Shown: one piece after another, positions 1 to 12,019 of the stretch
Layout: each line of letters opens with the position of its first letter
How positions within the stretch are numbered: position 1 is the first letter of the stretch
Assembly (NCBI GenBank): GCA_024811115.1
Contig: JAKOGH010000096.1
Coordinates: 62,001 to 126,000 of the forward strand
Length of the DNA stretch: 64,000 bases
Origin: Terana coerulea
Taxonomy: Eukaryota; Basidiomycota; Agaricomycetes; Polyporales; Phanerochaetaceae
Direction of reading: 5' to 3'
Position numbers and translations under genes: made by a program
Notes under the pieces: generated by a model
Databases searched by the model: none
Seen by the model: the letters and a program-made list of their open reading frames with translations, nothing else
What the model was told of the DNA's origin: nothing

Positions 1-82
1 GTCACCCGCTCCTCCTCCTTCGTATCCTCTGTCGAGGTCGCTTACCGAGCTAACACTGAACCAAAATCCGCCGATAACTAGC

Positions 83-2393
83 ATGTCTGTCGCTGCGCAG
101 TGCCCACCGGAGCTGCTGTCCCTCATTTGCGCCCACATCTACGACGCTGGCCAAGCCCCCTCCGAATCGTCTCTTGACCCCCTGCCACAGACCGAAAATC
201 TCGTCCCTACCGCTCTGCCCGCTTCCTACCCCGCTGCACATTGGTCCGAGCCTGTCGTTCGGAGGACGCTTGCGAGCGCCGCCCTCGTCAACCATGCATG
301 GAACGAAGCGGCCAAGCCATGGCTCTGGAAGAGCGTTGAAGTGCGTCTGCCGCGGAGCTGGATTACTCTGGTTGAAGAACTAGTGGGAGAGGGGGAAGAG
401 GCGTGGGATGCGGAGGAGGCGGCCTTGCTCGTCGGAGAGACCCTTCAGCATGCCGAAGAAGCTGCGCTGGCGACGCAGAGCCACCTCGGAGGCAGCCCGG
501 AGAGCGTTGACAGTCTCGCCAAGGCGCTGCACGAGAAGCTGCTCGCGAGCCTGGCGGGCCCCGACGGTCATATCCCGCCCGAGCTGTTATCCCCGCCTGC
601 GACGCGCGACCCGAGCCCGCGGCGGTTGCGAACCAAGAGCAAGAGTCCCGCGCGGTGGAAGCTCATGCGTACCATCAGTGACGCAATGCAGAACGTCATG
701 GAACGCGACCACCCTGGCGTATATGGTGCGTTTCTTTCATATGTGTTACTGTTAGGTTAATAAGTGCCGCTGACACCGGTGCCGCCTGGTCCAGTCCCGA
801 CACCTCAAGACCCCCACCCCGGACGGTTCGTCCGTCATCTCGACTTCAATCACTTCCGCACGATTGGCATGAGGCGATCTATTGAGGAGGGTGTCACAGG
901 CCGCTTCGTCACTGGCGAACGATTGCTTGCCCTCCTGAAGGAAATGCCTAACCTTTCGGCGTTCGGGGGTACGGAGTATATGGACGGCGCATTGACCCTG
1001 CCCGTGCTCCAGGAGCTCCTTCTGCGTGGTCCCTCGAGTCGCGGCAGAGGCATGCCTCCGCGTGGACGAGGGCTGGTCATGGTGGACTACTCCCACCCTG
1101 AGGAAGAGGATCGTGAACGTCGTCGCGAGTACAAAGAACTTGAGGCTCTTGATCTTACCGGCTGTGTCAGCGCAGTCTTCACGAAGGACATGCAAGACTT
1201 CGTCACAACTCACCTTCTCCCGCCGCTACGGGATGAGGAGGACAACCCACGTGAACGAGGGCGTGTCCGTTTCAGCGTACCAGAGGAAGAGCCATTGTCG
1301 TTCCCCAACGTCAGGCGGCTTGGGTTGCGCGGTGCGAAGTCCTTACAGGCGCAATGTCTCGAGTCGTTTGTGCTTGCGTTCCCTCCCTCACTCACCTCGA
1401 CCTGTCTTGCACTCGTGTCACCCCGGATCTCCTCGACGCCCTCGGTCGATCCTCCACTCTTCGTCTAAAGAGTCTTGGTCTGGAGAGATGTAGCTGGTTG
1501 ACAGGCGAGAGTATTCGCAACTTCCTTACGGAATCCCCGGTCACCGCTGGTCTTGATCAGCTCAGCCTCCACGGCGACTGGACCTTCCCATCTCCTCTTA
1601 CCGAGGAAGACATGACAGCCATCTTCTCTCGGGCCCCGTGCTTTACCGCCGGCAAGCTCGTCTATCTAGATATCTCGAGCACGCCGACGACACGAGAAAT
1701 GCTCTTGAACCTTTGCACAGCCCAGCCGCGACTGCGCTCCCTAGGGCTCTCATATATCCGTCGGCTCGAGCTCGACGCCGTCGCGCAGTTCCTCAAGACC
1801 AAGGCGCCGCATGTCGAGATCTTGACGCTCGTGCAGACATCCCCCGACCTCGGGTACGCCGAACAGTACGTTCCACCGCGACAGGCGACCATCGCGCTGC
1901 ACACGAAGCTCATCACCCCGCTGTGCACCGCGCCCTTCTCGTTCCGCTTGTCCTCGCCGCGGGGCCCGGCTGCACAGCCGCCCACGCGCCTTCGCGTACT
2001 CGAGCTTGCGCAGCAGATGCTCGCGAGTCTCGGCGGCGGCGCGGGCGCGTGGCGAATCGTGCGGAGCAAGGGCAGCCGCGGGTGGTACGTCGACTCGGCG
2101 AGCGCGTGGGTCGCTGATTCGGAGGGCGTGCAGGGCGGGGTGCTCCGCCGCGACCTCGAGCGCAACCATCCGTGGCGTGAGGAGGTCGAGCGACTCGCGA
2201 ACGCGAACGGGAATGTGTCGAGCGGCGTGGGCTGGCACGCGCGCAAGATGGAGGTATGTGTCACTTTGGTAGCCGTTGTCCTTTGGTGCTGCGGCTAAAT
2301 GTGTTTGTTCTCTTGCAGATCCTGCGTGGTCAAGGCTTCCTTGGTCGTGAAGCTGGTCTATACGGTGCTGTATCCTTTGCCTACGGTGGCTAG
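83..2393 (+). CDS. F-box-like / leucine-rich-repeat protein (apparent frameshift)
   Basis: Spliced model: exon 83-725, intron 726-794 (GTGCGT..CCAG, phase 1), exon 795-2253, intron 2254-2318 (GTATGT..GCAG, phase 0), exon 2319-2393, giving about 725 aa. The N-terminus has an F-box-like helix region (PPELLSLICAHI, then residues resembling LVNHAWNEAAKPWLWKSV), followed by an acidic linker and several leucine-rich repeats such as LTHLDLSCTRVTPDLL and LKSLGLERCSWLTGESI. In the family an F-box recruits a Skp1-Cullin ubiquitin ligase and the repeats bind substrate; that role here is inferred. The repeat region changes from one frame to another near 1381-1387, where one extra C would restore FPSLTHLDL. 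The last exon ends GAVSFAYGG. It could equally be an LRR protein without E3 function. Confidence 0.75.
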
Positions 2394-3379
2394 GCCACTG
2401 TCGCTCGATAAACAAAACGGCATGCTGGCGATTCACTCGAGGCGATGCATCGTCTTGCCTTACTCACACAAATTCGTACGCTCTGGCCTATAGCTGTCTT
2501 TTAATCTTGAACCGCCTCCGTAGCGTTCCCTTTTCCCGTTGCTCCAGGTATTGTACTATCATCAAGGGTTGTACAGCAGTTGCCGTCCTATTGTATTGTC
2601 GTGAAAGGTTGTACAGCAGTTGCTTTCCTACAGGGCTTTTGGTAGTAGGCTGTGTATTCTTTACTTGCTTCTTGCTTCTCATGTATACTTGTTCGTTGCT
2701 GTCGTCGATACAATTGCAGCAAATATTCCTTCCCCTTCCCACGGTGTGTCTACCGGGTCGCTGGTATACTGACACCAATCTAAGACTGTTGTGAGACCTG
2801 CAGCTGGCAGGGTGATTGCGGTGCTGCAGGGAGCTGTGACGACCTGCCAAGAAATACGTCGAGGATCGTCATGCTATAGAGTGATGGAGTGGGCGTCCAG
2901 CCCGGGTCCATTTGCGCGCGTGCACAGTGGCCCCACAAGTTTGCCAAGCTTCACGTCCCAGCGTGTAACGCATAACGCAGGCCGCTTGCTCGCATACATT
3001 TAATTTCTCGCTACTCGGCACATTGCCTTTGCTGCGCTCGACGGTGGCCGACGGCTACAGCACATTATGCGACAACTCGGCCAGGCTGAAGCGTGGGTCG
3101 TCCGGCGGCCGGTCACAGCATCAATTTCGGCGGGCAGCGGGGCCGGGCGGGGCTGACCACTTTAGGGAAATGCTCGAGCGCTTGAGTAGTATTTTGTCAC
3201 GCTGTGACGCGCTGGGGTTGACCCGAAGCGCTTAGCGGAGTGACGGTTGGATACTGCCAAATACATAAGGATCGAGCGGCGTGGCTGGTTTCAGCCCTTC
3301 GCACTGCCCTCCCCTTTGCGAGTACTCAGCGTCCGCGCGCAGCTCTACTTCACAGGTTTACCGCATACATTCAGCCACC
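2394..3379. other. Intergenic region before the Ca2+/H+ exchanger
   Basis: No supported gene in about 1 kb. It holds the 3' flank of the LRR gene, a two-copy 40-bp-period repeat (2549-2623) and the presumed promoter and 5' UTR of the downstream exchanger. Short open frames here have no recognisable domains or splice support. Confidence 0.6.
2549..2623. repeat. Two-copy imperfect tandem repeat, 40-bp period
   Basis: A block of about 35 bp starting TATTGTA at 2549 recurs at 2589. Both copies end in the identical string GGTTGTACAGCAGTTGC, and the differences lie mainly in the middle (CTATCATCAAG against TTGTCGTGAAA). Confidence 0.8.
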
Positions 3380-5997
3380 ATGGGTAAGCCGTCCGCGTAG
3401 AGCTTCTGCTGGCTGTATATGTGCATAGCCTCATGACTACGCTGTCTTATACAGAAAAACAATCCGCTCTCGTACACGACGCACATTCCGCACACACTCA
3501 AGGCAGTCTCATACGCAGAACGACAGGGCAGCTTAATCAAGAGGGCCAGCTCAGTGATTCTCCTAACGGCACGCCCAACCTTCCCCGCGCCAACACACAT
3601 ACATCCGACAACCAACGAAACGGCCGTCTGGGTCTATTCCGACGCATCTCCCGAGTCATGACCTCGAATCTGCAGCCAGAAAAACCGGTGGGACACCCAC
3701 AGGGATGGATTAAGGGCATCAAGTCGATTATAACAGCGTCATGTGCGCATATATCCACTGGCTTGCCTCAGAATGCTACTGACATGTCCATCTTTCTGTA
3801 GGGCTGAACTTGCTTCTGCTATGCATACCTGTATCAGTGCGTGCTGCACACTACTTGTGCAAAACACCCGCTAACTTGCTAACAGTGGGCGCTCCATTTT
3901 GTGTGGGCGAAAGATACAACAAGTACTCAACATACTATAATATTCGTCTGTGAGTTCCGCGTCCCTGTTGCACCGTGATTTTGTCTCAACGCGCTGTCAG
4001 TCTCCTTCCTATCTATCATCCCCCTCGCCAAGGTATTTTCGCTGCCCCTCATTGCCGCGCTACATCTGGAACTGATGCTGGCGTAGCTTCTTGCGTTCGC
4101 GACAGATGAGCTTTCATGTCGGGTGGGACAAACACTTGCTGGTTTGATGAATGCTACCTTGGTGCGTACTTAATATCGTGTTATGTAGTTGGTGGTCCTC
4201 ACCGCCTTGCTCTACAGGGAAACGCGTAAGTAACCTCGCTGTATGCGCGTTGGAAGCCTCCTGCTAACCATGTCTTCTCAGTGTGGAACTCATTGTCTCC
4301 GTAAGTGCCACCATTCCTACTTCTTACTTCGGGACATTTGTCTGAACATTATGACAGATTATTGCCCTCATAAAATGTGAACTGCAAATCGTCCAGTCGT
4401 CACGTACGTTCGAGTCCTTATCTCGCACAGCCTTACGGGCTCATTTAACTCTATCATTCACGCAGTCGTCGGTTCAATTCTATCAAACCTATGTACGTAC
4501 CTCCTTGGCAAGCCCTTCCATTCAAACCGGAGTTACTGATTTCCATCTTCGACCCTTAGTGTTGGTTCTGGGCATGTGCTTCTTCGCTGGCGGTACCCGC
4601 TTCTCCGAACAAGGGTTCGGCGTCAGTACGTGTTCCTGTTTCGTCCCAGATATCTGCCCAAGTCTCACAATGCTCGCTCCGTCCCGCTACAGGCGCAACA
4701 CAGCTCAATGCATCACTGCTGACTGTCGCCGTGATCGCTGTGCTACTGCCAGCGGCGTTCCACTTTGCTGCAGGGGCCCTCCCAGATTCCCAGGAAGGAC
4801 CCGATATCCTCGCTGTCTCCCACGGGGTGAGTTCTCCGCGTCGCGCGCCGCCCATGTATCCGTATATACTGATGCTGGTGATGTCTGATAGGCCGCCATT
4901 ATCCTTCTGTTTAGTACGTTTGACAGCCTGCATAACTGCCTCGTTGCTAACATCCTCGTGCAGTCTATGGATGCTACCTTGTCTTCCAGCTGTTCTCGCA
5001 CAAGGACCTGTACCGGGACAACAACCCTGAGAACTTCCAGTCGACCAGATACCCTAAGAGGATTCGCAAGGATGCGGCAGCTCAACGGGAAAGGGATGAC
5101 ATCGAAGCGCAGACCAGCTCGAACGGGGATGCACATGGCACGGAGGCCACTGACAACACACACACATCAGCAAGCGAGGGCCAAAAGGAGGAGGTCGAGG
5201 AGGTCGAGGAGCCTCTGCTCTCTGTGCCCCTGACGATCGCTCTGCTCATAGCAGTCACCGTCGTCGTCGCTGTCACGGCGGAATTCCTCGTCGACTCGAT
5301 AGATGGCCTCACACAGTCGGGGCATATCAGTAAGGAGTTTGTCGGTATCATCCTCCTGCCCATCGTTGGCAATGCAGCAGGTACGCTCACTGCCTTCATC
5401 AGACGGATATCCTAGTATCTGGATACTGACAAACCGTCACAGAGCATGTCACCGCAGTTACAGTCTCAGTCAAGGACAAGATTGATCTCTCCCTCGGTGT
5501 GGCTGTGGGGTCCAGTATCGTGAGTTCCAAACATGCATGTAGTGGGGTTTTGACAGTTGGCTGATCACACCTACCCATAGCAAATTGCCCTCTTCGTCAT
5601 TCCGTAAGTGCTTCAAACACCATCGTTGATGGTATACTCACCGCGCTTTGTGTCACGCAGGTTCATCGTCACACTGGGATGGATCATTGGCAAGCCGCTC
5701 ACGCTGCTGTTCGATCCTTACGAGTCAATCGCGCTGTTCCTATCCGGTACGTGTCCCCGTATGTTTCGTGTTCAACACGCCCCGCTGACCCCATCCACGT
5801 GCAGTACTCGTTGTAAACTACACCGTCGCGGATGGCAAGTCAAATTGGCTCGAGGGCATGATCCTCATGTGCTTGTACCTGATGCTCGCCGTAACCTTCT
5901 GGTTTTATCCTGGTACGTCTCCGTCCACGCTCGTGCGCCTCCATGGTCGCTTACACTACACACAGGTGTCAACATCACGCTCTCAGAGACCTGCTGA
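3380..5997 (+). CDS. Vacuolar Ca2+/H+ exchanger (VCX1/CAX type)
   Basis: The product is a CaCA-superfamily cation/proton antiporter that loads calcium into the vacuole using the proton gradient. The spliced protein contains both hallmark motifs, GNAVELIV in the first half and GNAAEHVTAV in the second. It also shows the expected segments LLAFATDELS, SILSNLLLVLGMCFFAGG, SEQGFGVSATQLNASLL and an acidic central loop (KEEVEEVEEPLL), and ends in FWFYPGVNITLSETC. The coding sequence starts in a 4-nt exon (3380-3383) spliced in phase 1 to 3455-3742, giving MEKQSALVHD. Further exons include 3802-3836, 3886-3949, 4001-4032, 4087-4161, 4218-4225, 4282-4300, 4358-4403, 4466-4492, 4560-4625, 4693-4826, 4892-4913 and one starting at 4964. 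Fold and motifs are clear; strict Ca2+ specificity is from family knowledge. It converges on FOX2 downstream. Confidence 0.93.
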
Positions 5998-6381
5998 ACA
6001 CACGCCACATCCTATATTCACTTTCCTTCCGAATGACATGTGTTCCAGGCCTCAAACGAACATACCCTGGTGCTCCTTCTGTTTATACCCGGACGGTTTT
6101 CTTGTACCTATTTGCGCTACCCTTACACTCCTTCTCGCCCTGGCATGCTCAATCACGCTCAATAATGAAACTATCAGTACATTCACACTTACTCCAGATG
6201 TGTAGTCTTATTTTACGTAGACGACTTATATGGCAATCACAATGAATATATTACTTTGTGATCTAACAATCTGAACATGCAACGTCCATGCTGCATACTA
6301 TTGTGTCACGCCACGAGGCCCGACTGCACCTTGCCCAGGCCGCAAGTACTGTTGCGAGGCACGGTTTCGAGGAACGCCTGA
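5998..6381. other. Convergent 3' intergenic region
   Basis: 384 bp between the stop codons of the exchanger (+) and FOX2 (-). It is AT-rich around 6140-6260 and presumably holds both 3' UTRs and polyadenylation sites. No gene seen. Confidence 0.6.
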
Positions 6382-9300
6382 TCATAGCTTGGCCTTCGGC
6401 GAACCCTCCACCAGAGTTGCAGCCGCCGCCGCCAACACCACACTGTTGCGTTCCTTGACCTTGACGGCTACGACAGGGTCAGTACAGTGGCATCAATTCC
6501 CAGGACGGTGCTGCGCGGCTTACTGAAGATGATCTTGTCCCCTTCTTTCCACATCTCCGTTAGCAGCGTCTCGCCGGGGTACACGACGCCCGCGAACCTA
6601 GTGCGGAAATGAATGAGCCTCGAGGACCCTGGACGGCAGTCAAGGTTGGGTTAGACGCACCGCGCTTTTATGTCCTTGTACGCGCCGAAGGTCTTCAGCA
6701 CGTGTTTCCCCGCGAAGCCAAACGAACAGAGACCTGCATTCAGTTTTTAGGAAGGCATGTGTGCATTACGTTGCTGTAGGAGTCGCACCGTGCAGAATGG
6801 GTTTGTCGAAGCCGCCCACTGCGGCGAACTCTGGCTGGATCTAACAAGAATATATCACATGAGCAGGCTGTGCGGACGGCGAGGGGTGCGCGGAGATTGT
6901 ACGAACGTGTAGGGGGTTTGAATCGCCGCTTAGGCTAATGTGGATAGTCAGCGTCTCCGTGCGCAGCCTTGGTTTCTTTCAGCTTACCGGTATAGTGCGG
7001 CCTGAGTGGGCAGAGTTTTCTCCTCGACGACCGCGTCCGGGTTGCGCTTGGGAGGCGTGTTCGCAGCAGTCGCGGCTCCACGGTCTGTGAATAAGCCCAT
7101 GCCGTTAGGAAGAGCAGCGGAATTTTAGGCTGAGATGGAAGTCCTACCTTTGCCTGTTCGCTTGCCGCCAAAGCCCCCAGAACCACGGATGAACAGCGTC
7201 GATTGGTTTTCAAAGATGACCTTGCCCGTAGCCTTGTCTTTCGTCTCTACTACTAACGCGACGGAAGCCGCCTTGCCCTTGTCAAGGACCTCCATGATCC
7301 TACCGAGAAAAAATACATCAGGCAGTGCCCCAGGCTATTACCAGTACAGACACGCACCGTGCCTCGTTCACAAGCTGCCCGCTGGTAGGAATGGGGGCCT
7401 TGATGGCGAGGTACTGTTCACCATGCAGCAGCTTCGCCTGGATTCCGCGTCACCCACCCTCCGTAAGTAGATGTCACGCTGCTTTTGAATTTAGGTGGAC
7501 TCACCGGGTTGAAGTTCGGCAAGAAGTCCATCGGCAGCGTGAACATTGCCTCGAACTGCGGAATGACGCCGAACGTCGGTATCGCCGCAAAGTCGTCGTC
7601 GTTCTCAAACGTCCACTGCAGCTCCTTCTCCGTCGCGCCGACGCCGAGATTGTACAGGATCACCTGCTTCTCGGTGTAGTTGTACTCGAGCGGCGGCTCG
7701 ACGTGCTCCTTTGCCTTCTTGACGAGTTCGGAGTCCTCCGGGTCGGCGTACGGGCTCGCCGAGCTCGCCGACTCTTCTTCATTTCCAAAGTTATTGGCCA
7801 TCTGAAATTTCCACGGGAAGAAGCGTGAGTATGGCTGTACATGAAATGCGCTGGGGCCATGCGCACCTGCTCGAAGGCATCCTGCGTGGACGCAGGGTGT
7901 ATCGCCCGTCCATCATCTGTATGAGTTTTGTCAGTGATCCATGCCACTACATCGCACATTCGAGTATCTCACCAAAGTTGGTGATGACATCCCACTTGGA
8001 CAGGATAGCCTCCGGGGTGAGGGGCTTGTTCACAGGGAATCCGTGGCCACCTGCCTTCTGCCACCGGGTCTGCGCCGCCCAGCCACCCATGGTCTCGAAG
8101 ACACCACCGGATGTCTCCTCGTTGGCTTCGCTTGTGAGGTACCCGACAATGGGTGCAATGTAGTCCGGCTACGTCATGGGAATGCTTTCAGCCATAACAC
8201 CGTGACCCGAGTGCGTACGTGACGTACCTTGAATGCCTGAACCATCTCCGGCGGCCTATGATCCGTCACCCGGGTCAGTGACGTATGTGCATGCAAATTC
8301 ACTGCACTCACCAGATGGTGGCGGTCATGGCCGTGCCTGCTGAAGGTGCGATGGCGTTCGCCTTAATGTTGTACTTTGCCCCTTCAATGGCAAGGGCGCG
8401 GGTAAAGCCGATGATGGCAGCTTTCGCGGCAGAGTACTGTACGCAGCGAACGGTCAGATCGCGAAATTATCATGCGTGTGTAGACTCACGTTGACTTGAC
8501 CAAAGTTACCATCTATAAGAAGGTCAGCCCAGCTTGCATAACATAGGCGCACGATAGCACGTACAAATTCCGACTTGTGAACTCGTGTTGACTATGCGTC
8601 CATATTTCTGCTTGAGGAAATGTGGCCAGGCTGCCTTGACACACTGGGAAATGCGAAGCAAGAATGATTTACAAGTGTAATATTTGACCACACCAAGAGC
8701 TGGTTACCTTGTAGGTTCCACTAAATATAGATGAGTCCGACGAACTCTGAGACTGCAAGACGTGACGCACCGCAAATGAACAGCCATGACTTGATCCCAC
8801 TCCTGCTCAGTCATGGCGGTCAATGACTTATCCCTCAAGATACCCGCATTAGCGACGAGAACGTGAATGCCACCGAATTTCTCCAATGCGACCTTTACCA
8901 AGGCCTCGCCGTCCTCCACGGAGCCGACGGCGGCGGCTGCCTTGCCACCCACTACAAAATCAGTAGTCAGGGTGTGGATAGCTGATACAAATAATGCGCA
9001 CGCTTGGCAATCTCTTCTACCACAGCGTTGGCACCCTTTTCGCTCACGTCGTTCACGACGACGTTCGCGCCAAGTCGTGCGTACATAAGTGCGTAGGCCC
9101 TGCCGAGACCTTGCCCCGCACCAGTGATGAGGACTGTCTTGCCGTCAAAGCGGACTTCCGGAGAAGACTGGGGGTTCGCAGGAAGCTTCATGGCCTGCTC
9201 GAGCGTGCCTTGGGCATCAAAATCAGCAACGCTCTGAGGGCTGACAGGGACCGAAAAGGTGAGCGAGGCAAGAATCACGCATACTAGAGACCTACTATTC

Positions 9301-10470
9301 CGCATTTTCAAAGTCGGTGACTTTGGACCACTTCTCTTTGACAGCGGAAGGCGTAAATGACGCATCGGTTTTGAACACATGTCCTTTGCTTCGTTCCCAC
9401 CGGATCTCAGCTACAAAGCCGGCTCCGAGCTCAAACACCTTCCCAGACGCGTCTGGTGGTGATGAAGGGTGCGTCACAGCGAGCACGAATGGGGCAACAA
9501 ATTCAGGCTAAGGGTTCAAGGCATATAAGCGAAGATGCTCATGCCTCAAGTGGAAGTCAAAGCATACCTTGATATTTGCAAGCATTTCTGGCGGCATGAC
9601 CGTTTCAGTCATCGCGCTCGCTGCCATCTACACACATATGCTACAGTATGAGATCCTTATTTTCCCATACATGCCACAGCTAATCGCTCACGGGGGCAAT
9701 AGCGGTTGCGCGGATGTTGTATTTCTCACCCTCCCGGGCCAGGGTCTTGGTGAAGCCCACGAGACCCATCTTGGCCGCACTGTAGTTTGTTTGGCCAAAA
9801 TTTCCTGCAAAAATATCCATAAGCTCTAAACGGTCCGAAACGAGGACATGGCTTACCATATAGGCCAGCAGCGCTGGATGTGTTCAGAATTCGCCCAAAC
9901 TTCTGTTTACGGAAGATGGGCCAGGCGGCCTTCGTACAGGAGAAGGCGCCCTTGAGGTGAACTTGATAGATCTGGTCCCACTCCTGATCAGACATGTTAC
10001 GGAAGCTAGCACAGCCAAGGATGAGCATGGACCGAATACGGGGCTTCTCACGGCAGAACTCACTTCTTGTCGCGTAGGATGCCCGCATTGTTGATGAGAA
10101 CGTGGACACCACCGAAGCTGTCCAGGGCTGTTTGTATGACAGCAGCACCGTCCGTGACGGACGATGAGTTCACAACGGCTTTGCCGCCAGCTGTAGGAAC
10201 ATGTCTTGGCGTCATGGGCAGATGTAGAAGACAACTGGGGTACATGCGAACCTTGGCGAATCTCATCAACGACCTTCTGAGCTGCCGCTGCATTGAAGTC
10301 GTTCACTACGACATTCGCGCCCCTTGATGCGTAAAGCAGAGAATACCTGCAGAGGGAAGTGTCTAGAACCCACTTTCAGTGGTTTAAGCGTTGGTGGTAA
10401 CTCACGACTTCCCGAGACCGCCACCTGCACCCGTCACGATGACAGTGAGTCCTTCAAAAGACAGAGACAT
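6382..10470 (-). CDS. FOX2: Peroxisomal multifunctional beta-oxidation enzyme (hydratase-dehydrogenase, Fox2)
   Basis: Two tandem short-chain dehydrogenase domains are followed by a MaoC-like hotdog hydratase domain. The first domain starts [20 protein letters not shown], with a YSAAK active-site motif. The second begins [19 protein letters not shown], again with NYSAAK. The C-terminal domain carries SGDYNPLHI, the hydratase-2 D-x-N-x-x-H signature. In the family these convert trans-2-enoyl-CoA via the (3R)-hydroxyacyl-CoA to 3-ketoacyl-CoA in fungal peroxisomal beta-oxidation. The protein ends in AKL, a PTS1-type signal. Many short introns interrupt it; the last (about 56 nt, ending TACTGACCCTGTCGTAG in the sense strand) joins KIIF to TVKVKERN, so the apparent stop near 6475 is intronic. 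No SCP2 domain is attached, as is usual in fungi. Confidence 0.95.
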
Positions 10471-11280
10471 GTTGGGTTTATGGTGGTTGTGGTCGAGAGA
10501 GTGGTGGTCGTCGACGTCCAAGTCTTATACCGAACGCGGTGGTTGTCAGAGATATTGTGATACTTTCACTGGCATGTGATTACTGCCACCTCTGATCCCA
10601 CTCGTCCCCAAATGGCAGCTCTCACGTGGCAGCAGGAGGCGCGTTTCAAGCTCCTTTCAAGTTGGGTTGCAGTACACACCCGCGGCCTAAGGGTACGCCC
10701 ATACTCCTTACTCCTTAGTCCACATACGTACTGTCCATCTGGAAAATGAAGTCACATCTCACTCGCTTCTCCGGTACCGCTCTTTGCTTGCGTTTATACT
10801 GGTAATAATCGGCAATTCTGTTCGGAAGCGCGCTTTCTATCCATTTCAACACCGACAGCTGGCGAGAATAAAGCATGAACCAGGCTTGACCTCTCGCTGA
10901 ACGTCAATCATTAGTTGGCCGGCCGGAGAGACTGCCTCTACTCCCTCGCTTACCGTTGAGCCCGCTACCCCCGCGCATTAGCGACTAGTCGAAGATGATA
11001 TCCTTGGTTTGATGCAACAGGGGAGCAGCGCCGGTTTCATAGTGAGGTAAGTATGGAGGTCCTGGAGGCGGCGAGTAACTTTCTCCGTACCTACCCGTCG
11101 ACTTATTTATCAATACAATTTTGATATTCAAGATTCAAGCCGATTATGCGACCACTGCATTGTCACTGCAAGATAGTACGCATCTTCCTCGGCATGATAG
11201 ACACTCGTAAAAACGAATGGGCCATCTCTCTACGGTAGTATTCCTGTACGTATATCATGCGCTAGCTCCCACGAATCGCG
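10471..11280. other. FOX2 promoter and intergenic region
   Basis: About 0.8 kb upstream of FOX2 with no supported gene. No convincing TATA box or oleate-response element could be assigned by eye. The region gives way near 11.27 kb to the first unit of the Cys-protein tandem duplication. Confidence 0.5.
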
Positions 11281-11753
11281 GAAGCGACTGCCCCTCTTAG
11301 GCTTCACACATCCTCACACATTTAACGCCGCTCAACTTCGTCGTCTCACGAGGACCAAAACCCTTTCCAGATATCATACTCTCAGGTACAGCATCTCAGT
11401 CGCCAACTTCGACTTCGTCGCGCTCATCGGAGCATCGATGCAGCCGATAGCCCAGAGGCACTCAAGATGCATACGGACGAAGCCGTGACTACATGCACAA
11501 CGGCGTAGAAAAAGAGGCGCATCAGCTCAGGACTATTGACAGCAAGACCCATCTTAGTATGTCTAACGAATTTGCTTGGGCCGTAACTGTTCCCGATGGC
11601 AAAGGGGGCTGGACAGTATGTTCCTTGTCTATTTTCGCCCGTGATACTGCGCCCAACTGAGATGCTTTTGTGCAGATCCTCAAACCCTGCATCCTCTCCG
11701 ACTGCGTTCTGACAGTCACGGCAGTGAAGGTTCGTCCATGCTGCAGAGTATAG
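11270..11753 (+). repeat. Tandem duplication unit 1 (promoter plus gene copy A)
   Basis: This stretch is recognisably similar to about 13000-13500. The flanking landmark ACGAGG followed by an ACCCTTTCC-like string and TCAGGTACAGCATCTCAG sits at 11347 here and at 13081 in unit 2, an offset of about 1734 bp. The similarity runs through the promoter, the first exon, the intron position and the second exon. Confidence 0.75.
11559..11753 (+). pseudogene. Truncated copy A of the small Cys-motif protein family
   Basis: Exon 11559-11615 (19 codons, starting MSNEFAWAVTVPDGKGG) and exon 11676-11753 are split by a 60-nt intron at the same place as in copy B (13327). The second exon reads PCILSDCVLTVTAVK and then departs from B: where B has CPYCG, A has an extra codon and RPCCR, followed at once by a stop (TAG 11751-11753). 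The spot matching B's TATA box reads TAGAAAAA (11506-11513). A lost TATA, a lost first cysteine and an early stop together suggest a dying copy. The alternative is that these are the first exons of a longer gene running into the 12.0-12.7 kb region through an intron starting at GTTCGT (11737); I could not find a clean reading frame for that. Confidence 0.5.
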
Positions 11754-12019
11754 CGCATATTCTCACAACCTGTGACCCCGTAGTTGCTTATCCAGTATCG
11801 CAGATCATCGTGGACCCTTGGGCAAAGTCACGCCTATAGTATCCCGTGCCGGCACTACGTGTGGCCAGACCGTTCGCTGGTCTTGGTGTTGTTGACGGGA
11901 CTGGAGATCATCGCGTGTATCGGCCTGTCCGCGCGCTGTCAGACACACCCACGGCAGCTGTGTATACTGCATCCGCCTCAAACTCTGTTGTCTCATGACG
12001 CACCCTCGAGTTCGGAACA

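Noticed and set aside
6440..6540. Apparent in-frame stop near the end of FOX2
   Set aside because: Sense-strand GTAAGCC..CTGACCCTGTCGTAG forms a 56-nt intron that joins KIIF to TVKVKERN and leads to the AKL end, so the gene is intact.
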